Below, piece by piece: positions 25,114-33,568 of a DNA stretch of 64,000 nucleotides. A model generated the notes under the pieces. It worked only from the letters and a program-made list of their open reading frames with translations, did no database searches and was not told the DNA's origin. Numbering within the stretch: position 1 is the stretch's first letter; each line of letters begins with the position of its first letter. This stretch comes from UBA1764 sp045616685 (GTDB lineage Bacteria > Bacillota > Clostridia > Peptostreptococcales > Anaerovoracaceae): assembly GCA_045616685.1 (NCBI GenBank), contig JAZLHF010000022.1, positions 1-64,000 of the forward strand. Direction: 5' to 3'. A program made the position numbers and the translations under genes.

Positions 25114-25980
25114 TTAAGAATTTTCCCACTTCTGATCCTTTAAGTTCGTGTACAAATATACAATAGCTGATACGCTCGACAATGCAAACATTATTACGGC
25201 CGTAGCAGCTGCATTTTGATAATGCATATTTCCGAACTCTTTTCTCAGATATACACCTAAGAGCTGTGGGTAATTAGCACCAATTAAATACGGTGTTGTG
25301 AATGAGCTAATATTGCTCATAAATACAAATGTAGCTGCGATTAAAACATCCTTATAGGACAAAGGAAGAATAATCTTAAAGAAGACACGAAGTCTTCCAG
25401 CCCCAACGTCTCTTGCGCTTTCAACTACAGATTCTGAAATTCCAGAAAGCGCAGCAACGATAATCATTGTTGCAAATGGAATATTGAACCAGCAGTTCAT
25501 AATTAAAATACCATTGGTTGTATATAAAAGACCTGGCTTAAAATCATAAAGCGCACTTGTTGTTGGCAGCAGCAATGATAAACGATTAAGCAGACCGGAG
25601 TCACGGATAATTGTCATCATTGCATATACTGAAACAAGTGATGGGATAAAACGTGGCAACAAATATAAATTACCTATGCGATTTGAAATCTTTGATTTGG
25701 AAAATTTCAAGAACAACGCTAAAAGGTATGAAAATGCGATTACTAATAATACAGTAAGGACAGCAAGCAAAATTGTGTATGAAATAGCTGCTTGAGAGAC
25801 CTTATTTGTAAATAAGTAGACATAATTTTCTAATGACCACTCACCTGCTGCATTTTTAAAGCTCAAGATTACATTATTAATAATCGGGTAAATTACAATT
25901 CCCAATGAAAGAATCAATGCAGGAGCTAAAGCTGCAATCATTAATAATCTTTGTTTTGCTTTACCATTGGACTTTTTCAT
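25114..25980 (-). CDS. ABC importer permease subunit
   Basis: 288-aa inner-membrane permease with six predicted helices and the cytoplasmic EAA loop ESARDVGAGRLRVFFKIILPL that contacts the ATPase. The ATG at 25980 is preferred because GAGG lies 9 bases upstream; the upstream TTG lies inside that site. It is the last gene of a minus-strand operon (permease, ATPase, binding protein, permease). A strong hairpin separates it from the binding-protein gene. Together with the permease at 28293 it should form a heterodimeric channel. The downstream phosphodiesterase suggests a glycerophosphodiester substrate, which is inference. Confidence 0.85.
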   Translation of the reverse strand: MKKSNGKAKQRLLMIAALAPALILSLGIVIYPIINNVILSFKNAAGEWSLENYVYLFTNKVSQAAISYTILLAVLTVLLVIAFSYLLALFLKFSKSKISNRIGNLYLLPRFIPSLVSVYAMMTIIRDSGLLNRLSLLLPTTSALYDFKPGLLYTTNGILIMNCWFNIPFATMIIVAALSGISESVVESARDVGAGRLRVFFKIILPLSYKDVLIAATFVFMSNISSFTTPYLIGANYPQLLGVYLRKEFGNMHYQNAAATAVIMFALSSVSAIVYLYTNLKDQKWENS

Positions 25981-26008
25981 AACATGCATCCTCAAATAAA
26001 TTTATTTT

Positions 26009-26034
26009 GTTGGGGTGCCATAAGACACCCCAAC
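26009..26034 (-). terminator. Hairpin after binding-protein gene, inside importer operon
   Basis: GTTGGGGTG pairs with CACCCCAAC (9 bp, 8-base loop). There is no good U run on minus, so it is more likely an mRNA 3'-end stabiliser or partial terminator for the binding-protein transcript than a full stop. Confidence 0.55.
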
Positions 26035-26063
26035 GAAATATGAACATTTAAACCGAATATCGA

Positions 26064-27233
26064 CTAGTTAAGTGTAGCGATTTCCTGAGCCCAACGATCC
26101 TTCATAACTTGGCCATTTGTACCAACGCTGAGGATGTTGAATTCTGCTGGATTAAGTGTTGAAACAGCCTTAACTGATTCTGTCTGTTCAAGTGTTGAAG
26201 CATCAATTACTGGAACAGCTTTCATGTTTTCAACTAAAATCTGCTGTGCTTCTGTACTAATCATGAAGTCCATGAAGTCATAGCAAGCATCTGGATTCTG
26301 TGATGTTGAGCAGATAGCCATATCTACGTCTGTACCTGTTAATGAAAGGTCAGAGAGCTGATACATCTTAACTGTTGATGGAAGTGTTCCCTGTTCAAGA
26401 GCTGTAAGTGTACCATCAGCCCATGCTGGAACCATCCAAACTTCACCCTGTGAAAGGAGATCAAGAGCACCCTGGTTCTTTACAGCATACTGAACGTGTC
26501 CGCCAGATGAATAGAGATATGGGTGAAGATCTGCGAGCCACTTGAAGCCTGCATCCATCATGCCAAGATACTTTTCATCTGCACCATTTGTATAGCAATC
26601 AGGATCATTCTGCTTAAGAGCAATCTGACGATAAATTGCATTGAATACGAATGCCTGACCTGCCCCACCTGTTGATGGATCGTTATAATCAAACTTTCCT
26701 GGGTTAGCCTTGCACCATTCTACAAGTTCATCCCATGTCTGTGGTGGGTTAGGAAGTTTAGCTGAGTCGTATGATAATACAACTGTTGTTCCTCTGTAAG
26801 GAACGAGTTTTTCCTTCATAACAGAAGGTTCCATCATTACATTTGCAAAGTTAGAAAGCTTTGATGTATCAAGATCGATGAAGCAATCTTCTGAACCAGC
26901 TAACTGAACGTATTCAAGTAAGTCTGAACCATTTTCAACGATCATATCAAAGTCTGTTGTGTTGCCAGCCTGATAAGCTGCTGCATAACGCTGCTTAACA
27001 GTAGCATCGCCTGTACCTGAAAGGATGAACTGAAGTTCAACATTGCAAGCACGGTTTTCTTTTGCGTTATAAACGCCAATTAATTCTGTGAAGATGTCAG
27101 AAACGTTCTGTGAACCTGTAGCCCAAAGCTGGATTGTAGGAATTCCATCAGTTGCTGCTTCTTCTTTCTTTCCGCAAGCTGCCATAGATAATACCATAGC
27201 GAGTGCGAGAAGAACTGCTAAAAATTTCTTCAT
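26064..27233 (-). CDS. ABC importer solute-binding lipoprotein
   Basis: 389-aa extracellular binding protein. A signal peptide ends in the lipobox LSMAACGKK, with the lipid-bearing Cys at about residue 20. The rest has the two-lobed periplasmic-binding-protein look of the group that includes polyamine, iron and phosphonate binders (FDMIVENGSDLLEYV, AWADGTL, CYDFMDFMISTEAQQIL). It does not match sugar-type UgpB closely by eye. The ligand is unknown; gene context (GDPD, GlpA-like) makes a glycerol-phosphate compound plausible. Confidence 0.85.
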   Translation of the reverse strand: MKKFLAVLLALAMVLSMAACGKKEEAATDGIPTIQLWATGSQNVSDIFTELIGVYNAKENRACNVELQFILSGTGDATVKQRYAAAYQAGNTTDFDMIVENGSDLLEYVQLAGSEDCFIDLDTSKLSNFANVMMEPSVMKEKLVPYRGTTVVLSYDSAKLPNPPQTWDELVEWCKANPGKFDYNDPSTGGAGQAFVFNAIYRQIALKQNDPDCYTNGADEKYLGMMDAGFKWLADLHPYLYSSGGHVQYAVKNQGALDLLSQGEVWMVPAWADGTLTALEQGTLPSTVKMYQLSDLSLTGTDVDMAICSTSQNPDACYDFMDFMISTEAQQILVENMKAVPVIDASTLEQTESVKAVSTLNPAEFNILSVGTNGQVMKDRWAQEIATLN

Positions 27234-27290
27234 TGTTTCCTCCTATAAATTATGGATAAGCATATTATGATGACAGGGTTTATCCCTGGA

Positions 27291-28271
27291 TCAATCTACA
27301 TTTTCGAACTCGTCTTTTCTGCCATAGGAAATTTGAACGACATCCCCTCTTACAAAATTTGCAGCCTCATCTGATGAAAGGTATGCTTTAACGAGTCCTT
27401 TTTCTGTCTGCATGGTCATTTCATTATAGTGGCCAAGCATCATGATAGTACGAACAGTACCTTCAATTACCCCACTTCCGTCCTTAGAGACAATAACATC
27501 TTCAGGACGAACCGCAGTTTGTTTTCCATCGTTTCCTTCAATAAAGTTCATTTCACCAATGAATGAAGCAACAAACTTTGTACCTGGGTGATAGTAAATA
27601 TCAAGTGGGCTACCCTGCTGTTCAATATGACCCTTACTCATAACAATGATTCTATCTGAGAGCATCATTGCTTCTTCCTGGTCATGTGTTACGAATACAA
27701 CAGTAATATTTAAGTCTGTCTGAATCTTGCGCAACTCCTCACGCATCTGAAGACGAATCTTAGCATCTAATGCAGAGAAAGGTTCGTCAAGAAGAAGTAC
27801 CTGAGGCTCGAGAAGTAATGAACGCGCAATAGCAATGCGCTGCTGCTGTCCCCCAGACATTTGATTTGGATATTTCTTCTCAAATCCAGTCATCTTAACT
27901 AATTCAAGTCCATGAGCAATGCGCTCTTCGCGTTCAGCCCTTGGAATCTTCTTAAGCTTAAGACCAAATTCCAAATTATCATGAACGGTCATATGAGGCC
28001 ATAAGTTATAACTCTGGAATACCATTGATGTTGGACGTTTTTCTGGAGGAAGAGCAATAATTGACTGGCCGTCAATTGTAATATCTCCTTCTGTTAAATC
28101 ATTAAAACCACCAATTGTTCTAAGGATTGTAGTTTTACCGCAACCAGATGGACCGAGTAAAGTTACAAGTTCACCTTCGTGAACATCAATATTTACATTT
28201 TTAACGCCATCGCCGTTATCATACAGTTTTGTCATATTGATAACGCTAAGCTTAATTACATTTTCATTCAT
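27291..28271 (-). CDS. ABC importer ATP-binding subunit
   Basis: 326-aa ATPase. Walker A GPSGCGKTT (about 38-46), Q-loop FQSYNLWPHMT, signature MSGGQQQRIAIARSL, Walker B LLLDEPFSALD and the switch His in VFVTHDQEEAM are all intact. A short C-terminal TOBE domain starts near 240 (VRPEDVIV), as in PotA/FbpC-type importers. It lies between a permease gene and the binding-protein gene. Confidence 0.92.
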   Translation of the reverse strand: MNENVIKLSVINMTKLYDNGDGVKNVNIDVHEGELVTLLGPSGCGKTTILRTIGGFNDLTEGDITIDGQSIIALPPEKRPTSMVFQSYNLWPHMTVHDNLEFGLKLKKIPRAEREERIAHGLELVKMTGFEKKYPNQMSGGQQQRIAIARSLLLEPQVLLLDEPFSALDAKIRLQMREELRKIQTDLNITVVFVTHDQEEAMMLSDRIIVMSKGHIEQQGSPLDIYYHPGTKFVASFIGEMNFIEGNDGKQTAVRPEDVIVSKDGSGVIEGTVRTIMMLGHYNEMTMQTEKGLVKAYLSSDEAANFVRGDVVQISYGRKDEFENVD

Positions 28272-28292
28272 AATTATTTCCTCTTTATCTCG

Positions 28293-29210
28293 CTAACTCA
28301 TCTTAAATCCATTAGCCATTGTGTCTGCACTAACATATTTTCTCATGATTAACAACAGAATAATATTTGGGATAATGATAATGAATCCGAATACAGCACC
28401 TGCTGTTGCTGGGAAGTCGAGGATAACACCATACATTTCTGTCATCATTGTTCTCCAATGTGGGAGACCAACAAGTAATGTACCAACATTTTCACCTAAA
28501 GATCCAATAAAGGCTTGCAATGCTGCAACCATAATACCAGGCCAAGCGATTGGCAATGTTACTGTAAAGAAGGTCTTAAACGGACCAGCTCCGGCATCTC
28601 GTGCTGCTTCTTCTTGATGACGAGGAACATTTCTAAATGCACCAGCTGGAAGCCAAATCATTTCCATCATAGTACCTAACATATGAATAAGCAATACGCC
28701 GACGAAAGTACCCATAAGTCCTATCTTATAGTAAATAAGACCTATAGATGTATAGATGCCAATCTTAGGGAATGCATTTCCAAGTAAGAAAGAGAACATA
28801 ATCAGTTTTCTACCTTTAAACTTGTAACGTGCAAGCACATAAGCCGCCGGTATACATACCAACATCGATAAAGCGGTTGATGTAATTGCAAATAAGAATG
28901 AATTTACAATTGAAGTAACAATGTTTTGCTGTTGCAGAACATATTGCCACCACTGGAATCCCCATGCTGATGGTAAAACGTCACCTTGCCCATACTGATT
29001 AGCAAATGCAAGTATAAATGTATACGCAAGTGGGAAATAGAAGAAAATCATAAAAGCGAAGTAAATAACAAGTTGTCCAAACTTCTTTCTACCTAAAGAC
29101 CTCTTAACTGCTTTAAGAGAATACGGAGATGGTTGTCTTAAAGGCTGTTTTTTAACCTCTTCGATTTCTTCTTTTAGTTCTTCCTTCAGTTCCAAAGTGG
29201 AATCGGCCAT
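28293..29210 (-). CDS. ABC importer permease subunit (first gene of operon)
   Basis: 305-aa permease with a 45-residue charged cytoplasmic N-terminus (Glu/Lys rich) before the first of six helices. The EAA loop EEAARDAGAGPFKTFFTVTLPI is intact. The start at 29210 has AAAGGAGG about 8 bases upstream. It opens the operon and pairs with the permease at 25114. Confidence 0.87.
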   Translation of the reverse strand: MADSTLELKEELKEEIEEVKKQPLRQPSPYSLKAVKRSLGRKKFGQLVIYFAFMIFFYFPLAYTFILAFANQYGQGDVLPSAWGFQWWQYVLQQQNIVTSIVNSFLFAITSTALSMLVCIPAAYVLARYKFKGRKLIMFSFLLGNAFPKIGIYTSIGLIYYKIGLMGTFVGVLLIHMLGTMMEMIWLPAGAFRNVPRHQEEAARDAGAGPFKTFFTVTLPIAWPGIMVAALQAFIGSLGENVGTLLVGLPHWRTMMTEMYGVILDFPATAGAVFGFIIIIPNIILLLIMRKYVSADTMANGFKMS

Positions 29211-29267
29211 AGTTACCTCCTTTCAAAATAATAGCTTACAATAACAGTCATATATATTTTAACATAA

Positions 29268-29313
29268 AAAAGGGAACAAAACATTGAAATATTACAATGT
29301 TTTGTTCCCTTTT
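29268..29313. terminator. Strong bidirectional terminator
   Basis: A perfect 19-bp stem (arms 29268-29286 and 29295-29313, core AAAGGGAACAAAACATTG) with an 8-base loop. It lies between the end of the upstream importer operon's promoter region and the stop of the flavoprotein gene at 29321, terminating the glp-like operon on minus. Confidence 0.85.
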
Positions 29314-29320
29314 AAATTCG

Positions 29321-30733
29321 TTAACTATTTAACATATCGCGCGTAGCTATTATATCTACGCCTGTTCCAGCGACATTATGAATTATTATATCTCCGGCCG
29401 TAATTGGAGCCTTAACAACATTTTTATGTATTTCAGACATAACTTCAGCAATTTTTGCTTTAGGAACATCCCCATTTGTTCTAACTGGAAGCATGGCAAT
29501 GGTAAAATTATCAAGCTTAACACTGCTGCAAACAGTTCGCATTGGACAAATAATTTCATTTTTGCCGTATTCCTCTCCTTTAGGGCAAGAATGACCAGTA
29601 ACAATTATATTATTAAAATTTGCGCCATTTTCTGTATATTCAAGGTAAAGAGTACATCCTTTAGGACATCTGATACAGGTTGTCTCTTTTGCTCCGCCCT
29701 TGTTTCCATAATTCTTCTCTTTTGTTGGAAGAATTAAATCTGCCTGAATCCAAACGGTTTTAAATCCCCCAAGAGCATATTCAGCTGCGGCCTTGCCTGC
29801 GCGCTCTGCCTCAAGAGAAACATTATCTGCAAGATCATGAACGTGAAGAACATTACCACAAGCAAATATTCCAGGCACTTCTGTCATAAGGTTTTTATCG
29901 ACAAATGGGCCCTTTGTTCTTGAATCAATGCTTAATCCAAGATTTCTACTAAGTTCATTTTCAGGGATTAATCCAACAGAGAAAAGGAGCGTGTCACAGT
30001 CAATGTGCCTCTCAGTATCAGGAATAATATTCATATTCGCATCAACCTTAGAAATATCTACCCCCTCTACTCTCTTCTTGCCATAAATTTTTGTAATTGT
30101 ATGGCTAAGTAAAAGTGGAATGCCGTAATCATCAAGGCACTGAACGATATTTCTCTTTAACCCTCCACTATAGGGCATAATCTCCACGCAAGCTTCAACT
30201 TTAGCGCCTTCAAGGCTAAGTCTTCTAGCCATAATAAGTCCAATATCCCCAGATCCAACGATAACAGCCTTCCTTGCCGGCATTAAGCCTTCAATATTCA
30301 TTAATCTTTGAGCCGTTCCCGCAGAATAAATTCCTGCAGGTCTATAGCCAGGAATGTTCATTGCACCACGTGAACGCTCTCTGCATCCCATAGCAAAGAT
30401 AATTGACTTTGCCTCTATGAATTTTAAGCCATCAGAAGATGCACATTTTAAAACTCTATCTTTATTAACATCAAGAACAATCGTATTAAGCATAAACTCA
30501 ATACCAGAATCTTTAGTTAAATCTATATATCTTTGTGCATATTCTGGGCCAGTTAATTCGGCTTTAAATCTGTGTAATCCAAAGCCACTATGAATACATT
30601 GATTTAATATTCCGCCCAATCTATTGTCACGCTCTATAACAAGAACGCTGTTTGCACCTGATTTTTTTGCTGAAAGAGCAGCAGCAAGGCCCGCAGGCCC
30701 TCCCCCAATGACAGCCACATCAACGTAAAGCAT
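29321..30733 (-). CDS. FAD/NAD(P) oxidoreductase fused to DUF1667 domain
   Basis: 470-aa flavoprotein. The FAD-binding start VAVIGGGPAGLAAALSAKKSG, CxxxxxG-like LNQCIHSGFG and the second nucleotide fold AVIVGSGDIGLIMARRL identify a pyridine-nucleotide-disulfide-type oxidoreductase. From about residue 355 the chain becomes a DUF1667 domain with CIRCPKGC, HSCPKGEEYG and a later ICPMRT Cys, followed by PVRTNGDVPKAKI. In other Clostridia these are two separate genes beside a GlpA-like dehydrogenase; here they are one. The four Cys suggest an iron-sulfur or zinc site. The start at 30733 has AAGGAGG 7 bases upstream and overlaps the glpA-like gene by 14 bases. Confidence 0.86.
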   Translation of the reverse strand: MLYVDVAVIGGGPAGLAAALSAKKSGANSVLVIERDNRLGGILNQCIHSGFGLHRFKAELTGPEYAQRYIDLTKDSGIEFMLNTIVLDVNKDRVLKCASSDGLKFIEAKSIIFAMGCRERSRGAMNIPGYRPAGIYSAGTAQRLMNIEGLMPARKAVIVGSGDIGLIMARRLSLEGAKVEACVEIMPYSGGLKRNIVQCLDDYGIPLLLSHTITKIYGKKRVEGVDISKVDANMNIIPDTERHIDCDTLLFSVGLIPENELSRNLGLSIDSRTKGPFVDKNLMTEVPGIFACGNVLHVHDLADNVSLEAERAGKAAAEYALGGFKTVWIQADLILPTKEKNYGNKGGAKETTCIRCPKGCTLYLEYTENGANFNNIIVTGHSCPKGEEYGKNEIICPMRTVCSSVKLDNFTIAMLPVRTNGDVPKAKIAEVMSEIHKNVVKAPITAGDIIIHNVAGTGVDIIATRDMLNS

Positions 30734-32177
30734 CTTCTGTCCTCCTTCTATCAAAAAGCAACCCAGATCCTTCACTATTTTTATTTATAGATTCAGGATT
30801 ACAGCCTAGTTCTCTTGATAAAATTTCAATAATTCTTGGAGTGCAAAAACCAGCTTGGCATCTACCCATGCCTGCACGCACTCTACGCTTTATTCCATCC
30901 ATTGATTTAGCGCCAAGAGGTCTTCTAATTGCTTCAAGAATTTCGCCTTCGCTAATTCCCTCGCACCTACAAACAATTCGCCCAAATGCTGGATTCTGTT
31001 TGATAAGGGCATTATAGCCTTCAGCGCTTAAAAGCTTAGGATTCGTAAAACCTTTTCTTGTTCCAACGAAATTTGGATTTTTCTCGGGATGAAGAATATC
31101 AGCGACGATATTTGAAACCATGATTCCAATTGCCGGAGCCGATGTTAGGCCTGGAGACTGGATGCCTGCACAATCAATAAAGCCTTTAGCATCTTCAACT
31201 TCTCCAATAACAAAGTCATCACAATCTTCAACAGCTCTTAAGCCTGCAAACGAAGTAATTACTTGATCATAAGGAATATCTTTAACATTCAGTTTACTCT
31301 TTTCGATTACAGTCTTAATGCTATTTCCTATAGTATATGTTTCACCTTTTTCCGAATCTGAAAGATTGTCAGCTGTTGGACCTACCAATAAATTCCCATG
31401 TGTTGTAGGTGTAACAAGAACGCCCTTTCCTATTTCCTTCTTTCCACTTAATTTAAATATTGTATGCTTTACATGCAATCCAGCGACTTTATCAAGCAGT
31501 ACATAAGATCCACTTCTTGGGTTGATGTGAAGTTTCTTTTTTGAAACTAAGTTATGAATTTCATCAGAATAAAGGCCCGCAGCATTTATAATAAGTTTTG
31601 ATTCAAACTCGCCTTTATTAGTTTTAACCAAGTAACCGCCGTCAATTTTTACAATATCGTATACAGTCTTGTTAAACTCAAATTTAGCACCATTTTCGTA
31701 TGCATTTTCAGCAGCCGCAATATTAAGTCCAAATGGATCTACAATTCCACCAGTTGGAGCATATAACACAGAAACAACGCAGTCAGCAAGGTTTGGCTCA
31801 AGATTTAACGCTTCTTCTCGGGAAAGAATCTGCAAACCTTTAACACCATTTGTTATTCCACGGTCATATAGCTCTTTAAGGCCAGGTTCATCTTCTTTGT
31901 CCGTACAAACAACCATGGATCCATTTTGAATAAAATCAAAATTAAGATCTTTGGAAAGTTCAGGCATTAAAAGATTACCCTCAAGATTTAGCTTTGCCTT
32001 GAGGGTACCTGGATGTGCATCATAACCTGCATGCACTATAGCAGAATTTGCTTTAGAAGTTCCACTACATACATCTTCTTCTTTTTCTAGCACCAGTACA
32101 TCAAGTTTGTATTTTGAAAGTTCTCTTGCAATACAACAACCCGAAACGCCAGCGCCAATAATAATTACATCAAACAT
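30720..32177 (-). CDS. GlpA-like glycerol-3-phosphate dehydrogenase with [2Fe-2S] domain
   Basis: 485-aa FAD enzyme of the DAO superfamily. The Rossmann start VIIIGAGVSGCCIARELSKY and the SGTSKANSAIVHAGYDA segment resemble GlpA and L-2-hydroxyglutarate oxidases. A C-terminal BFD-like iron-sulfur domain has CRCEGISEGEI … GMGRCQAGFC, with the four Cys in place. Likely oxidises sn-glycerol-3-phosphate to DHAP and passes electrons to the flavoprotein encoded next. The cytosolic phosphodiesterase downstream would supply the substrate. L-2-hydroxyacid oxidation remains an alternative. Confidence 0.84.
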   Translation of the reverse strand: MFDVIIIGAGVSGCCIARELSKYKLDVLVLEKEEDVCSGTSKANSAIVHAGYDAHPGTLKAKLNLEGNLLMPELSKDLNFDFIQNGSMVVCTDKEDEPGLKELYDRGITNGVKGLQILSREEALNLEPNLADCVVSVLYAPTGGIVDPFGLNIAAAENAYENGAKFEFNKTVYDIVKIDGGYLVKTNKGEFESKLIINAAGLYSDEIHNLVSKKKLHINPRSGSYVLLDKVAGLHVKHTIFKLSGKKEIGKGVLVTPTTHGNLLVGPTADNLSDSEKGETYTIGNSIKTVIEKSKLNVKDIPYDQVITSFAGLRAVEDCDDFVIGEVEDAKGFIDCAGIQSPGLTSAPAIGIMVSNIVADILHPEKNPNFVGTRKGFTNPKLLSAEGYNALIKQNPAFGRIVCRCEGISEGEILEAIRRPLGAKSMDGIKRRVRAGMGRCQAGFCTPRIIEILSRELGCNPESINKNSEGSGLLFDRRRTEDALR

Positions 32178-32852
32178 TTATAAAGAATACACGTTGTTTG
32201 TAAATTCAAAATTCTTGATATCTGTTATAACATCATCAATGGTTATTTTTCTGTGTAGTTTAATTGAAAAGACTCCTGAAGGATTTTCATCGTCAGAATT
32301 AACCGTTAATCCATCAACAGAAACATCGACATCTCTAAAATAAGATAGTAAGTCTTTAAGGTTCTTTTGATCTTTAAACTCAATGACAATATCAATATCA
32401 TCAAAATGTCCAAATTTATTCTTTTCAAGTTTAGCAATGATTGTTCCTGCGACAAGCATAAGGATAGTTGTAAAAATAGCAGCTTCATAAAAACCTGCTC
32501 CGGCACAAAGTCCGATAATACCAACTGTCCAAAGGCCAGCAGCAGTTGTAAGGCCTTTGATTCTTCGTCCTTGTGTAACTACAATTGTCCCCGCGCCAAT
32601 GAAACCTAGACCAGCGACAACTCCGGCACCAAGTCTTGAAAAATCATTATATTGATGAAGAATTAAGCCCATATACTGACTTATAGCTGTTGACATAGCA
32701 GCCCCAATGCAAATTAAGATATGGGTTCTAAAACCTGCATATTTTCCTTTGAGTTCTCTTTCGAATCCGATAGCACCGCCGCAAACAAGAGCACAAAGAA
32801 GTCTAGCAATAACAGACACAAGATTTATATCTCTTAAATATGATAATGCCAT
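32178..32852 (-). CDS. MgtC/SapB family membrane protein (copy 1)
   Basis: 224-aa protein with about four N-terminal helices of the MgtC type (LLCALVCGGAIGFERELKGKYAGFRTHILICIGAA, GLGFIGAGTIV, GLTTAAGLWTVGIIGLCAGAGFY) and a C-terminal ACT-like soluble domain from about 145. MgtC proteins are tied to Mg2+ limitation and to control of ATP synthase or membrane potential. It abuts the glpA-like gene without a gap and follows a second MgtC gene by 12 bases. Confidence 0.88.
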   Translation of the reverse strand: MALSYLRDINLVSVIARLLCALVCGGAIGFERELKGKYAGFRTHILICIGAAMSTAISQYMGLILHQYNDFSRLGAGVVAGLGFIGAGTIVVTQGRRIKGLTTAAGLWTVGIIGLCAGAGFYEAAIFTTILMLVAGTIIAKLEKNKFGHFDDIDIVIEFKDQKNLKDLLSYFRDVDVSVDGLTVNSDDENPSGVFSIKLHRKITIDDVITDIKNFEFTNNVYSL

Positions 32853-32864
32853 GTCTCCTCCTAT

Positions 32865-33566
32865 CTATACTCTCTTAACGGATTTAACAAAATCAAAATT
32901 GTACATATTCGCAATAAAATCTGGAATTGTATAATATCTCGGCAATTGAAGTCGAAGCTCGAGATAAGTTGTATCATTTTCCTCATAGCTGTAATCCAGA
33001 ACATCAATTCCATCATTTTTAACAAATTTTATAATGTTTGGTATATGAGTTAAATCATCAATTGTGACTCCAAATACAGCTCTACTATTACGCTTTCCTG
33101 CAGTTCTATCAATTACAGGAAGAAGTTTCAAAACAATCATAATCATTATGAAACCAACAAGGCCAAGTTCAATAAAACCTGCGCCGATAGCTAAACCTAA
33201 AGTGCAACTTGTCCAAAGGCTAGCAGCAGAAGTAAGTCCTCTAACCTGATTCTTCCTTGTCAAAAGAATCGAGCCAGCCCCAAGAAAACCTATGCCATCT
33301 ACAGCTGTAGAGGCAAATCTCGTTACATCAGTTTTCAGGTCAAGAGAGGCAGCAACATAAGCCCACTGGGTGCGAAGCATCAGGTTTAAATATTGACCAA
33401 GAAGCATTACTGCGCAAGACCCTAAGCATACAATATAATATGTCCTAAGACCAGCAGCGCGGCCTTCCTTTTCTCTATTCAAACCAAGCAAACTGCCACA
33501 AATACAAGCAAAAACCAATCGAATGATTACGTTAACACTATTAAATTCTCGTAAATAATCAATCAT
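32865..33566 (-). CDS. MgtC/SapB family membrane protein (copy 2)
   Basis: 233-aa paralogue of the adjacent gene with the same layout: FACICGSLLGLNREKEGRAAGLRTYYIV, GIGFLGAGSILLT, GLTSAASLWTSCTLGLAIGAGFIE, then a soluble domain ending in YNFDFVKSVKRV, very like the neighbour's ending (KNFEFTNNVYSL). A loop between helices 2 and 3 is longer here. The two could form a hetero-oligomer. It begins 3 bases after the FAD-linked oxidase gene. Confidence 0.88.
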   Translation of the reverse strand: MIDYLREFNSVNVIIRLVFACICGSLLGLNREKEGRAAGLRTYYIVCLGSCAVMLLGQYLNLMLRTQWAYVAASLDLKTDVTRFASTAVDGIGFLGAGSILLTRKNQVRGLTSAASLWTSCTLGLAIGAGFIELGLVGFIMIMIVLKLLPVIDRTAGKRNSRAVFGVTIDDLTHIPNIIKFVKNDGIDVLDYSYEENDTTYLELRLQLPRYYTIPDFIANMYNFDFVKSVKRV

Positions 33567-33568
33567 TA

